Assembly: GCA_016937155.1 (NCBI GenBank)
Contig: JAFGWM010000041.1
Coordinates: 1-64,000 of the forward strand
From: Deltaproteobacteria bacterium
Lineage (GTDB): Bacteria > Myxococcota_A > Polyangia > HGW-17
DNA: 64,000 nucleotides
Direction: 5' to 3'
How positions within the stretch are numbered: position 1 is the stretch's first letter; the number at the start of each line of letters is the position of its first letter. Position numbers and translations under genes: made by a program. Shown here in pieces: positions 18,080-25,739 of the stretch. Below the pieces are notes generated by a model. It was not told where the DNA came from. It did not search any database and was given only the letters and a program-made list of their open reading frames with translations.

Positions 18080-19033
18080 ATGGAAAAAATTCTGGTTACG
18101 GGTTCTTTGGGACAGATTGGAAGCGAACTTGTAGTTGAACTGAGGAAAAGATATGGTAATGACAATGTTGTCGCCACTGATATCAGGAGAAGTATAAGAG
18201 ATGGAAGTGATGTTGGCCCATACGAATATCTGGATTGTCTTGATCCTCACCAGATAGTTTCCATTGTTAAAAAGTACAACATAGACACTGTTTATCATCT
18301 TGCTGCTCTGTTGAGTGCTGTGGCTGAATCCAAGCCTCAGGATGCATGGAATGTTAATGTCACAGGACTGTATAATGTTCTTGAAACCGCCAGAATATTT
18401 GGTCTGAGTGTTTTTACTCCTTCAAGTATTGGAGCATTCGGACCTGCCACTCCCAGTGTAAATACTCCTCAGGATACACTTCAGCGGCCAACTTCAATGT
18501 ATGGTGTCACCAAGGTTGCCGGGGAATTGCTGTGTGATTATTACTTCAAGCGTTTTGGCGTTGATACAAGAGGCGTCCGTTATCCAGGTATAATTTCCAA
18601 TGTTACTCCTCCCGGAGGTGGGACAACAGATTATGCAGTGCATATTTATTATGAAGCTTTATCATCAGGAAAATATACTTCATTTCTCAGTGCCAGAACC
18701 AGACTGGATATGATGTATATGCCCGATGCAATTGAAGCTGCTATTGGTGTAATGGAGGCTGATTCATCAAAACTCCTGCATAGAAATGCTTTTAATGTGA
18801 CAGCAATGAGTGTTTCACCTGAAGATATTGCTGCAGAGATAAGAAAATCAATTCCCGAATTTACTCTTTCCTATGATATTGATCCCATCAGGCAGTCAAT
18901 AGCAGATTCCTGGCCTGACAGTATGGATGACAGAAGTGCAAGGGAAGAATGGGGATGGAATCCGGTGTATGATCTTTCTTCAATGACACTTGATATGCTG
19001 GAAAAACTATCGGAACGGATTACAAAAAAATGA
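18080..19033 (+). CDS. L-threonine 3-dehydrogenase, extended SDR type
   Basis: This is an NAD-dependent short-chain dehydrogenase/epimerase-fold enzyme of 317 residues. The nucleotide motif is GSLGQIGSEL and the catalytic Tyr-x3-Lys is in SMYGVTKVAGE. The segments 'RGVRYPGIIS', 'GGGTTDYAVHIY' and 'LDMMYMPDAI' are those of the epimerase-like L-threonine dehydrogenases, which oxidise threonine to 2-amino-3-oxobutyrate. The start is ATG 18080 with GAGGTG 3 bases upstream. The usual partner, glycine C-acetyltransferase (kbl), is not in the window. The next gene overlaps by four bases, so the two are probably co-translated. The substrate is inferred from close motif identity and not proven. Confidence 0.85.
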   Translation: MEKILVTGSLGQIGSELVVELRKRYGNDNVVATDIRRSIRDGSDVGPYEYLDCLDPHQIVSIVKKYNIDTVYHLAALLSAVAESKPQDAWNVNVTGLYNVLETARIFGLSVFTPSSIGAFGPATPSVNTPQDTLQRPTSMYGVTKVAGELLCDYYFKRFGVDTRGVRYPGIISNVTPPGGGTTDYAVHIYYEALSSGKYTSFLSARTRLDMMYMPDAIEAAIGVMEADSSKLLHRNAFNVTAMSVSPEDIAAEIRKSIPEFTLSYDIDPIRQSIADSWPDSMDDRSAREEWGWNPVYDLSSMTLDMLEKLSERITKK

Positions 19034-19743
19034 ATTCAACACTGATTGTTTTAATTTCAGGTCTGGTTTTGGTTTCATGCAGCACTTCTGCTTCCACTGA
19101 AAATACAGGTGAAACAGTTCCTTCCCTTCCTCCTAGCAGAGCTCAGATTGCTTCGAATACGGAAAATATCAAAAAACCCAAGGATCCTGATAATCTGACA
19201 TCAGAACAGAATGTTTCTGCATACGATGGTTTGTCCACAGGTTTTACTTCAAACGGCAGACCATGGATTGGTGCATCATCTCAGGGTGAAGATGTAATGG
19301 TTTTTTCTGATTTTCAATGCCCTTATTGCTCACGCACCAATATCAGTTTTAGGGCAGTGCTGAAGAAGTATCCAGGTATCAGACTTGTTCACGTGAATAT
19401 GCCACTTGGTTTTCATAAAAATGCGAAAAAATGGGCTAAAATGGCTCATTGTGCAGGTAAACAGGGTAAATTCTGGCAGGCCAATGACTATATTTACGGT
19501 CATCAGCGTGTTAAATTCACTGCATCATCTCTGGCTCAGCATCTTAATATTGATCACACAAGGTTCAGTATGTGCATTAGTGATTTATCCACCGAAGACC
19601 ATATAAATTCTGATATTAAATTTGCTACATCCTTGTCGGTAAGAGGAACTCCTACATTCAGGTTCAGAGATGTGAATTACAACAGTTCATCGATTATCAA
19701 TAAAATCAGAAAAGAAAATCGAAGAGCCACCTCAGGCAATTAA
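19030..19743 (+). CDS. DsbA-like thioredoxin-fold lipoprotein
   Basis: This is a 237-residue exported lipoprotein, with a lipobox at LVSC (Cys17). A low-complexity linker to about residue 75 leads to a DsbA/thioredoxin_4 domain with the active site SDFQCPYCSRTN and the cis-proline loop RGTPTF. It should act as a thiol-disulfide oxidoreductase or isomerase outside the cytoplasm, anchored to a membrane. The start codon overlaps the dehydrogenase stop by four bases (ATGA). The window encodes several cysteine-rich exported proteins that would need such an enzyme, including the 63-Cys protein 3 kb away. That link is inference. Confidence 0.88.
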   Translation: MNSTLIVLISGLVLVSCSTSASTENTGETVPSLPPSRAQIASNTENIKKPKDPDNLTSEQNVSAYDGLSTGFTSNGRPWIGASSQGEDVMVFSDFQCPYCSRTNISFRAVLKKYPGIRLVHVNMPLGFHKNAKKWAKMAHCAGKQGKFWQANDYIYGHQRVKFTASSLAQHLNIDHTRFSMCISDLSTEDHINSDIKFATSLSVRGTPTFRFRDVNYNSSSIINKIRKENRRATSGN

Positions 19744-19804
19744 AAAAAATATAGGTACTCAGATTTTAAGTTAAGGGCAGGGAAAAATGATGCACAGCTG
19801 CAAA

Positions 19805-20380
19805 TTACCGGGTCTGATTGTTTGTTGAACTGCTTCCCATATCTATACCGAGTATGTCCTCAACACACTCGTTTACAGGGTTTGGAGTGCACTCGGCAGA
19901 ATTTGCAATACAGTCCTCAACACTGTCTATAACTGACTGTTTGAAACAAATAAAAATATTCCCATCTCCGTGCATCTGACCTTCACAAGTTTCCAGTTCT
20001 GATGAAGTAGGCTCTGTGTTGCCATTGCATTCCAGTATTTTTAAACATGCTGTTTCAATATATGAATCAACATCTGTTGTACAGCTGTCGAGGTTTTCAT
20101 CATAGCAAACGTCCCTTACTTCGTCCCCCATAGCCAGTTCTTCACAGGTTTTCTCGGTTGTACAGACACTTACCCCGGTAACAAAATCGTCAAGCATGTT
20201 TACGGCAAAATCCTCACATTCAGCAATACATTCCTCAAGGGTGTCACCTCCAAGAAGATCACATTCATCCTCTCTGTTGCACATGTCTTCACATACAGTG
20301 TTGTAGTTGATGTTGCTGCTGCTGTCATCACATGAAGGAATTACAAGTACAGATAATAAGATAAAAAATAGAGTTTTCAT
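19805..20380 (-). CDS. Cysteine-rich putative lipoprotein
   Basis: This is a 191-residue acidic exported protein with a lipobox VIPSC near residue 17 followed by an Asp/Ser/Asn linker. The body holds many paired cysteines in patterns such as CEDMCNREDEC and CIAECED, giving a disulfide-rich fold. I cannot name the family; similar small Cys-rich lipoproteins are common in deltaproteobacterial genomes. The start was moved to ATG 20380 because GGAGG lies 6 bases upstream and the residues before it do not fit a signal peptide. It is convergent with the DsbA-like gene. Confidence 0.8.
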   Translation of the reverse strand: MKTLFFILLSVLVIPSCDDSSSNINYNTVCEDMCNREDECDLLGGDTLEECIAECEDFAVNMLDDFVTGVSVCTTEKTCEELAMGDEVRDVCYDENLDSCTTDVDSYIETACLKILECNGNTEPTSSELETCEGQMHGDGNIFICFKQSVIDSVEDCIANSAECTPNPVNECVEDILGIDMGSSSTNNQTR

Positions 20381-20510
20381 TTTAAACCTCCAGGTCCGAA
20401 TACGGACAGTTAATTTCAATTACGAAAACCAGTAACAGTAATATGGTATATCACATTTGTTTGTAGTAAGCAAAAAGATAGTAGCAGCATGAACCTAAGA
20501 TGAGTGAGAA

Positions 20511-21401
20511 CTATAAAAAGAAACTGGTAAGTTCCTTGTTAAGTCTTATGTGATCCTCCATTATCCCGAAGTGGCTGGCATCGGGATAAAATGAAATCTG
20601 CGAATTTTTAACAGTGTTATATGCGTCCTTAACACTTTGAGCAGGTGTTACCCAGTCTTTTCCACCGATTGCAGCATAAAATGGAACTGAAATCTTTTGA
20701 AGCACTTCCCTTCCATCATGCTCTCCCAAGCCTATAAGAGTTTCAGCATATACATGAGAATCAGTGTTTAAAACCCCCTCAACACATAAATTAAACAGAT
20801 AAGGGTCTGATCTATCCGAAGCGAAACCGATTTTCTTAAGGAATCTGACAAGGGCAGATTTTTTCATTTTAAGAGGTTTTTTCACCAGCCAGGTAATCCA
20901 CGGATGAGAGGAACCAAATCCTAAAAGTCCTGAAAACCCTTTTTCAAAAAGAAAATTCTTTCTGAATGGTTTACCAGGACTTCCAAAGAGAGCCGCCATT
21001 TTTCTTATGCTGAAAGGATTCTTACGGTACATTTCAAGCATAACACCGACTCCCATACTCCATCCTGCTGCGTAGTAGGACTCATGCCCGAACCAATCCA
21101 TAATATTAAGAGCATCCATGGCGTGGTTTTCGATGCTGAAGTCTTCATTTATGACCTCTGTACTGTCTCCGATTCCTCTGTAATCCCAGAGATAAACACA
21201 AAAATTTTTTGCCAGAAGTTTCACCAGATCATGAAGTCCATAATATCTGACGCCAATGCCATTACCTATAATCAGAGGAGGATTATGAATATCACCACAT
21301 CTCTGTACGGCAATTGATGTTCCATCATTTGATGGAACGCCAAACAGTTCGTACTTCAGTCCTTCAAAATCCATTTCACAGTAAGGGTTTCTTTTTTTCA
21401 T
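20511..21401 (-). CDS. Alpha/beta hydrolase
   Basis: This is a 296-residue alpha/beta-hydrolase-fold protein. The nucleophile elbow is AGWSMGVG, the acid is probably in GGKDWVTP, and the His is in DASHFGIMED, which together form a complete triad. An oxyanion segment IIGNGIGVRYYG precedes them. No signal peptide is seen, so it is probably cytoplasmic. Substrates of such enzymes (esters, lactones and others) cannot be predicted. Starts are ATG 21401 or GTG 21407; the GTG overlaps the upstream lipoprotein stop by four bases, so the two genes are probably translationally coupled. Confidence 0.88.
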   Translation of the reverse strand: MKKRNPYCEMDFEGLKYELFGVPSNDGTSIAVQRCGDIHNPPLIIGNGIGVRYYGLHDLVKLLAKNFCVYLWDYRGIGDSTEVINEDFSIENHAMDALNIMDWFGHESYYAAGWSMGVGVMLEMYRKNPFSIRKMAALFGSPGKPFRKNFLFEKGFSGLLGFGSSHPWITWLVKKPLKMKKSALVRFLKKIGFASDRSDPYLFNLCVEGVLNTDSHVYAETLIGLGEHDGREVLQKISVPFYAAIGGKDWVTPAQSVKDAYNTVKNSQISFYPDASHFGIMEDHIRLNKELTSFFL

Positions 21402-21403
21402 GA

Positions 21404-22735
21404 TCACTCAGCAGTAAATGATACAGGTCCGGTCTGGATGGTATTGAGTATAACAAAAACTACACTTCCATCAGAACCGTCTGCAGTGTATGTGGATGTA
21501 TTGTCAAGAATAGTCACTATGGGTGAAGAACCATCACCTCCATAATATACTGCCGCCAGAAGAAGATCATCCCCTGAAGTGGTGATAGTGAATTCCGGTG
21601 AACCATCAACTGCATATTCAGCATAAAACATGGTTCCAATACCCATATCTTTTTCAACAGCTTCGCCTCTGGTGCCTGATATTGTTGTAATGCTGGAAAG
21701 ACTTTCACCAATCACAGGATAATTGTACTTTCCACTTTCAACTGAAGAATCGTTAACCAACGAGGCAATGCTCCAATCCAGCATGAATTCCCAGAATGAA
21801 ATACCAAGTTCTGATGAAATTATACTGTCAAGGCTTGTTATCCCACGTTCCTCATCTGCTGCCAGATTAACAAATCCGGTATCACCCATACGGTTGATGA
21901 AATATGCAGCAAAAAGGAAGCCTGCACCATAATCGTAGTTTCTTACATCGCTCACAATTAGTGGTGATGTTGAGTGTCTGGTTGTCAGGAAACTGTTGGC
22001 GTACTGCAGATCACTGTGATACCCGGTCATGAACATTGCACCCTGTGACATGGTTTCATCCATCCAGTCATCTTCCATGGCATCAATACCATATGAGATC
22101 ATATGCTGAAATTCATGTGCAAGAACTCCGAGGAGATATTCCGAATCAGGTGAATGATGCTCGCAGTCCAGATAGACCATTTCCGTCATATTTGAGTATG
22201 AGCCTTCTGACTGGTTTTCAGATTTAAAATAACCATCAAATGTATATCCGTTATAGGAACCAAGTGGTGTAATAAAAATTATTATTCTGGGATCGTCATC
22301 TATATCCGGTGGAGTCCCGAAGGTTTCAGTGACCAGAGTGTAAATGCCTGCAGTTGAATCACCTGGTGTTGTTTCTTCCCATGCTGTGATTATGTTTTCC
22401 ACCATATCAGGTGTTACCATTTCATCATCCCATGCTTCATCAGCAACATATACCAGAACATTTTCATCCTCTCCCCTGCATGTTGCCGGAATTTCAACAT
22501 TTGCCGGAGGCATCACCGTGAGATCATAGTTCCAGAAATTCCTTGGGGGAGCGCTGCAATCGGGGTTAGTGTTGTTGGTGGTGTTATTCGTCGTATTATT
22601 TGTGGTATTGTTGGTAGTGTTATTTGTGGTGTTATTTGTGGTATTGTTGGTAGTGTTATTTGTGGTGTTATTCGAACTGTCATCATCACAACCAGCCAGA
22701 GCCAGAACAGCAAAAAATATTATAAGCTTCTTCAT
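21404..22735 (-). CDS. Lipoprotein metalloprotease, M30-like, with (NNTT)n linker
   Basis: This is an exported lipoprotein of 443 residues. The lipobox LALAGC is followed by DDDSS and a linker of about eight NNTT units (residues about 22-55), then a protease-like domain. The zinc motif is LAHEFQHMI near residue 205, with a downstream acidic helix DDWMDETMSQG. This matches the hyicolysin (M30) style of zinc peptidase. The C-terminal 110 residues look like a beta-sandwich. It heads a two-gene unit with the alpha/beta hydrolase. The linker probably spaces the enzyme from the membrane. The protease class is inferred from the motif and its context. Confidence 0.85.
   Translation of the reverse strand: MKKLIIFFAVLALAGCDDDSSNNTTNNTTNNTTNNTTNNTTNNTTNNTTNNTTNNTNPDCSAPPRNFWNYDLTVMPPANVEIPATCRGEDENVLVYVADEAWDDEMVTPDMVENIITAWEETTPGDSTAGIYTLVTETFGTPPDIDDDPRIIIFITPLGSYNGYTFDGYFKSENQSEGSYSNMTEMVYLDCEHHSPDSEYLLGVLAHEFQHMISYGIDAMEDDWMDETMSQGAMFMTGYHSDLQYANSFLTTRHSTSPLIVSDVRNYDYGAGFLFAAYFINRMGDTGFVNLAADEERGITSLDSIISSELGISFWEFMLDWSIASLVNDSSVESGKYNYPVIGESLSSITTISGTRGEAVEKDMGIGTMFYAEYAVDGSPEFTITTSGDDLLLAAVYYGGDGSSPIVTILDNTSTYTADGSDGSVVFVILNTIQTGPVSFTAE
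22571..22671. repeat. 12-bp tandem repeat encoding NNTT, with a 36-bp duplication
   Basis: About eight 12-base units lie inside the lipoprotein protease gene. Codons vary silently between units. A longer exact period of 36 bases is also present: bases 22596-22636 match 22632-22672. This points to recent slippage or duplication on top of an older repeat. Confidence 0.8.
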
Positions 22736-22858
22736 ATTAGAAATTATCTCCTTTATCCTGAATTCAATAGTTTTAATTAGAAATATGGGTTTTAAACTCC
22801 ATTATCCTGTTTTAACGATCATATGAAAAATATCAAGGGAAAGAAAACGGAAAAAATA

Positions 22859-23950
22859 TTATTTGGAGGTGACAATATCAAAGGAAAGATAAAGAAATTC
22901 TTCGCAGATGCCATCGGTAGAATTATCACTGTCGTAACAGTTATTGACAGTAAAGGTGGTGGAATTATCACCATTATCTACGGCTGTTGTTTCAAATGTC
23001 ACTTTTCGGTCGGTATTTCCGTCTTCAAATACAGCAAAATAAAAATTAACAGCAGAATCAGAAATTCTTGTTACATAGCCAATTCGCGCTGCTGAATCAG
23101 TACCTTCCAGTGTACTTCCATCAGAACTGTAATTCCATGCATGACTCCAGGAAAGGACACCGAGGTCACCAACACTGACAGTGCTTGCTGTTTGTCTGTA
23201 GACTGTGTCAAGCATTTCAACCCAGTCGGTGGTGGTCAGGGTAACAGTACTTTCATCGGACTGCTGAAGTACTTCATTTTCCAGACTGCCGGTTGGAATT
23301 GCTTTTACTGCTCCGCTTGAAACATAGGTGTAAAGAAGTCTGGTTGGCCCTTCATATGCACTGTCACCAGGATCCACCCATGTAAATTCTACAGTTGTGT
23401 CAGTTCTGTCGACTTCATATACAACATCTTCACCACTTTCATCATCGTTGAACGTCAGTGTAACCTGGGATGCATCGCCAGTGGCCATTGTGGCACTTAC
23501 CGATGTTGTTGCAAAGTCCTCTTCAAGTGTGAAAACTCCATCAAGCATATTAAAAAGCAGGTACATTGTTCCCTGGGTGCTTCCCGAATCGATGAACTGC
23601 ATTTTTCCATGCATCGCAAAATCAGCATCAGTAGCATCAGCTAAAACAACATTTACAGGGGTTTCTGAAAGGGTGACAGTTTCAGTACCGGCAATTGTTT
23701 CCATTGTCATATCAACTTCAGACAATCTCCAGAAACCCTTGACGAGGGAAGTGGGAATATCAGGGTTGATATTGTTTGTGGTATTGTTAGTAGTGTTATT
23801 AGTGGTGTTATTGGTGGTGTTGTTAGTTGTGTTGTTAGTTGTGTTATTAGTTGTGTTATTTGAGGTGTTGTTATCAGTTTTTTCACCAACTGTGCAACTA
23901 ATTGCGAAAAGCAGCGATAATATTATAGTTGAGATAAATCGACCTTGCAT
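22859..23950 (-). CDS. Hypothetical lipoprotein with (NNTT)n linker
   Basis: This is a 363-residue exported lipoprotein. The lipobox FAISC is followed by a linker of about eight NNTT-type units. The remaining 300 residues are acidic, Thr/Ser-rich and predicted beta, with alternating patterns such as 'GTMYLLFNMLDG' and 'VEFTWVDPGDSAYEG'. A lipocalin-like or other beta-barrel fold is plausible, but no family was recognised. The ATG has AGGAGG 7 bases upstream. It lies just upstream of the protease lipoprotein on the same strand, with a 123-base gap, and shares its linker design. Confidence 0.78.
   Translation of the reverse strand: MQGRFISTIILSLLFAISCTVGEKTDNNTSNNTTNNTTNNTTNNTTNNTTNNTTNNTTNNINPDIPTSLVKGFWRLSEVDMTMETIAGTETVTLSETPVNVVLADATDADFAMHGKMQFIDSGSTQGTMYLLFNMLDGVFTLEEDFATTSVSATMATGDASQVTLTFNDDESGEDVVYEVDRTDTTVEFTWVDPGDSAYEGPTRLLYTYVSSGAVKAIPTGSLENEVLQQSDESTVTLTTTDWVEMLDTVYRQTASTVSVGDLGVLSWSHAWNYSSDGSTLEGTDSAARIGYVTRISDSAVNFYFAVFEDGNTDRKVTFETTAVDNGDNSTTFTVNNCYDSDNSTDGICEEFLYLSFDIVTSK
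23770..23866. repeat. 12-bp tandem repeat encoding NNTT
   Basis: About eight 12-base units lie within the lipoprotein gene, like those at 22571 but with a different order of silent codon variants. The protein pattern is therefore conserved while the DNA is not, which argues for selection on the Asn/Thr linker. Confidence 0.75.
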
Positions 23951-24037
23951 GATTGTTCCTCCTAGTCTAAAAATACCCTTTAAGGCAATAATCTACAAGG
24001 TTTTATTGCTCTTTTTGAGTTTAAGGAGAAGTTTCCT

Positions 24038-24373
24038 ATGAAAATTTCAAAACCTCCCGTATCTCCAGTATCTTCCGTAAATGGAGTGGATGTATCTGGA
24101 AAAATTATGGGCAACAGAAGTGATGATATCAAAACAGCACCAAAACAGGACATCACCAGAGTTGATAAACTTGCAAATGATCTCTCCTCCAGGTTGAAAT
24201 CCGGAGAAATTAAACCGCAAGAAGCATTTGATGATCTTATAAAAGGTATTTGTGAGATTTACAAAGTTGAACCATCAGGTGAAAATATGAGGTTTATCAC
24301 CGATGCAGTGAAATCAGATCCTGCACTTTCCCTGTATGCCCAAAGAATTGGTTTGGATATTGAAAATATGTGA
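24038..24373 (+). CDS. Small hypothetical protein
   Basis: This is a 111-residue soluble protein with a Pro/Ser/Val-rich start (about 30 residues) and a helical remainder of the pattern 'RVDKLANDLSSRLKSGEI' and 'EAFDDLIKGICEIY'. No signal peptide, membrane helix or metal site is visible. AAGGAG lies 9 bases before the ATG, and the reading frame is clean, so the gene is likely real. The lipoprotein gene that follows begins 58 bases later on the same strand. I do not recognise the family. Confidence 0.7.
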   Translation: MKISKPPVSPVSSVNGVDVSGKIMGNRSDDIKTAPKQDITRVDKLANDLSSRLKSGEIKPQEAFDDLIKGICEIYKVEPSGENMRFITDAVKSDPALSLYAQRIGLDIENM

Positions 24374-24431
24374 TATAATCACCCACTGAATTTATCATTG
24401 CAGTTCGTTATTTACATATTTGGAGTTTTAC

Positions 24432-25739
24432 ATGAAAAAACTGCTTCCACTGATATTGTTTGTTTTTTTTGCAGGATGTGATGATTCCCCCAGAATTTAT
24501 GGACCTTCAACATTTGCCATAGGACAGAAGGTCACAGTTACACTGACACAGGGCAGTGAACTCGTGGAATCAGAATTTCGTTTTACTGACAGTTCAGGAA
24601 AAGTATTTACACCGGATGATGATGCTCTTGAGTATGAATATCTTGGGAAAAATAAATTTTCCTTTCGGGTTCCAGCAGGGGTTGTCTCAGGGGATGCCAC
24701 ACTTGAAATGAAGGGTAAAACTGAAACATATAAAATCAACTTCAGAATTATCAGAGGAATTATATGGTCTGATGGCTCAGGTGTCCTGAGTTTGTCGGAT
24801 ATTGATGAACCGTCATCAGTTTTTAAAACTATGAATATCGGAACCGGTGATAATATAATCAGAGTTGTTGATGAGAAAAGCAGGATCGTCATTCTCAGTC
24901 CGGAGACAGGTCAGATTGATTATCTGATGGTTGACAGCAAGGATTATGATACTTTCGGAGTTTATGCTACATCAATTACCCTGCAATCCACAACTCAGGG
25001 CGTTAATGCTTCTCCTACAGATGTTCTGGCTATAGATAACGGTCTGGTGGTAAGTGCAGACAGAGGTATTTGTGGAGTAAAAATATTAACAATTCCCGAT
25101 AATGCAATCAGTTTTGACAGCTGGATATACAGTGAAGGAGAGGTCAGAGCACTGGATATAAGTGACAGCATTGACGAGAATGGAACAAAAGTAATTGCAG
25201 CTGCGGGTCTGGATGCCAATGATTTCAGTATTCTTATGACATTTAATTCACTTCCTTTTCCAAGAACTGCGTCAGACAAAAATATTGTAATTCTCTCAGA
25301 GGATGATTCAACTGTAAGTGATGTCAGTATAAGTCCGGATGCAGTATACGCAGCAGCTGTTATTCCTTCGTCTGATTCTCTTTATCTGGTGAATACATCG
25401 ACATCAAATGTAGTGAAAACCACTCTGAGTGATTGTCTTTCTCCTACCCATGTTGATTTTGTAAATGCAGGTGAAAGAATTGCTGTACTGTGTTCCGGAT
25501 CTGATACAGTTCAACTATTTGATGTTAATGGAACAACACCAACTCACTTTAAGACAATAACAGCCGGTTCTTCAACAAACCATGTTTCCGGCATGTTCTA
25601 CAGTTCTGATGAATATGTTTGGGTTTCTCTTGCTAAAGGTGGTCTTGTGTATCTTGATTCCACCAGTTCAAATCCGGTATTAAACTCACTGGAAGGATCT
25701 GACAGTATCAAATCCCCTTCATTTGTTATCCAACCCTGA
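24432..25739 (+). CDS. Putative propeller lipoprotein
   Basis: This is a 435-residue lipoprotein: the lipobox FFAGC is at about residues 13-17, followed by a beta-sandwich (about 20-105) and a beta-propeller-like region with YVTN-type blades such as 'VSDVSISPDAVYAAAV' and 'GERIAVLCSGSDTVQLFDV'. No catalytic motif is seen. The start was moved to ATG 24432, which has GGAG 7 bases upstream. Its 3' end overlaps the 3' end of the convergent methionine synthase gene by 21 bases. A binding or scaffold role outside the cytoplasm is a guess. Confidence 0.78.
   Translation: MKKLLPLILFVFFAGCDDSPRIYGPSTFAIGQKVTVTLTQGSELVESEFRFTDSSGKVFTPDDDALEYEYLGKNKFSFRVPAGVVSGDATLEMKGKTETYKINFRIIRGIIWSDGSGVLSLSDIDEPSSVFKTMNIGTGDNIIRVVDEKSRIVILSPETGQIDYLMVDSKDYDTFGVYATSITLQSTTQGVNASPTDVLAIDNGLVVSADRGICGVKILTIPDNAISFDSWIYSEGEVRALDISDSIDENGTKVIAAAGLDANDFSILMTFNSLPFPRTASDKNIVILSEDDSTVSDVSISPDAVYAAAVIPSSDSLYLVNTSTSNVVKTTLSDCLSPTHVDFVNAGERIAVLCSGSDTVQLFDVNGTTPTHFKTITAGSSTNHVSGMFYSSDEYVWVSLAKGGLVYLDSTSSNPVLNSLEGSDSIKSPSFVIQP

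Noticed and set aside
22571-22671. Regular repeat that might be read as a CRISPR array
   Set aside because: The 12-base units are contiguous, without spacers, and lie in frame inside a lipoprotein gene.
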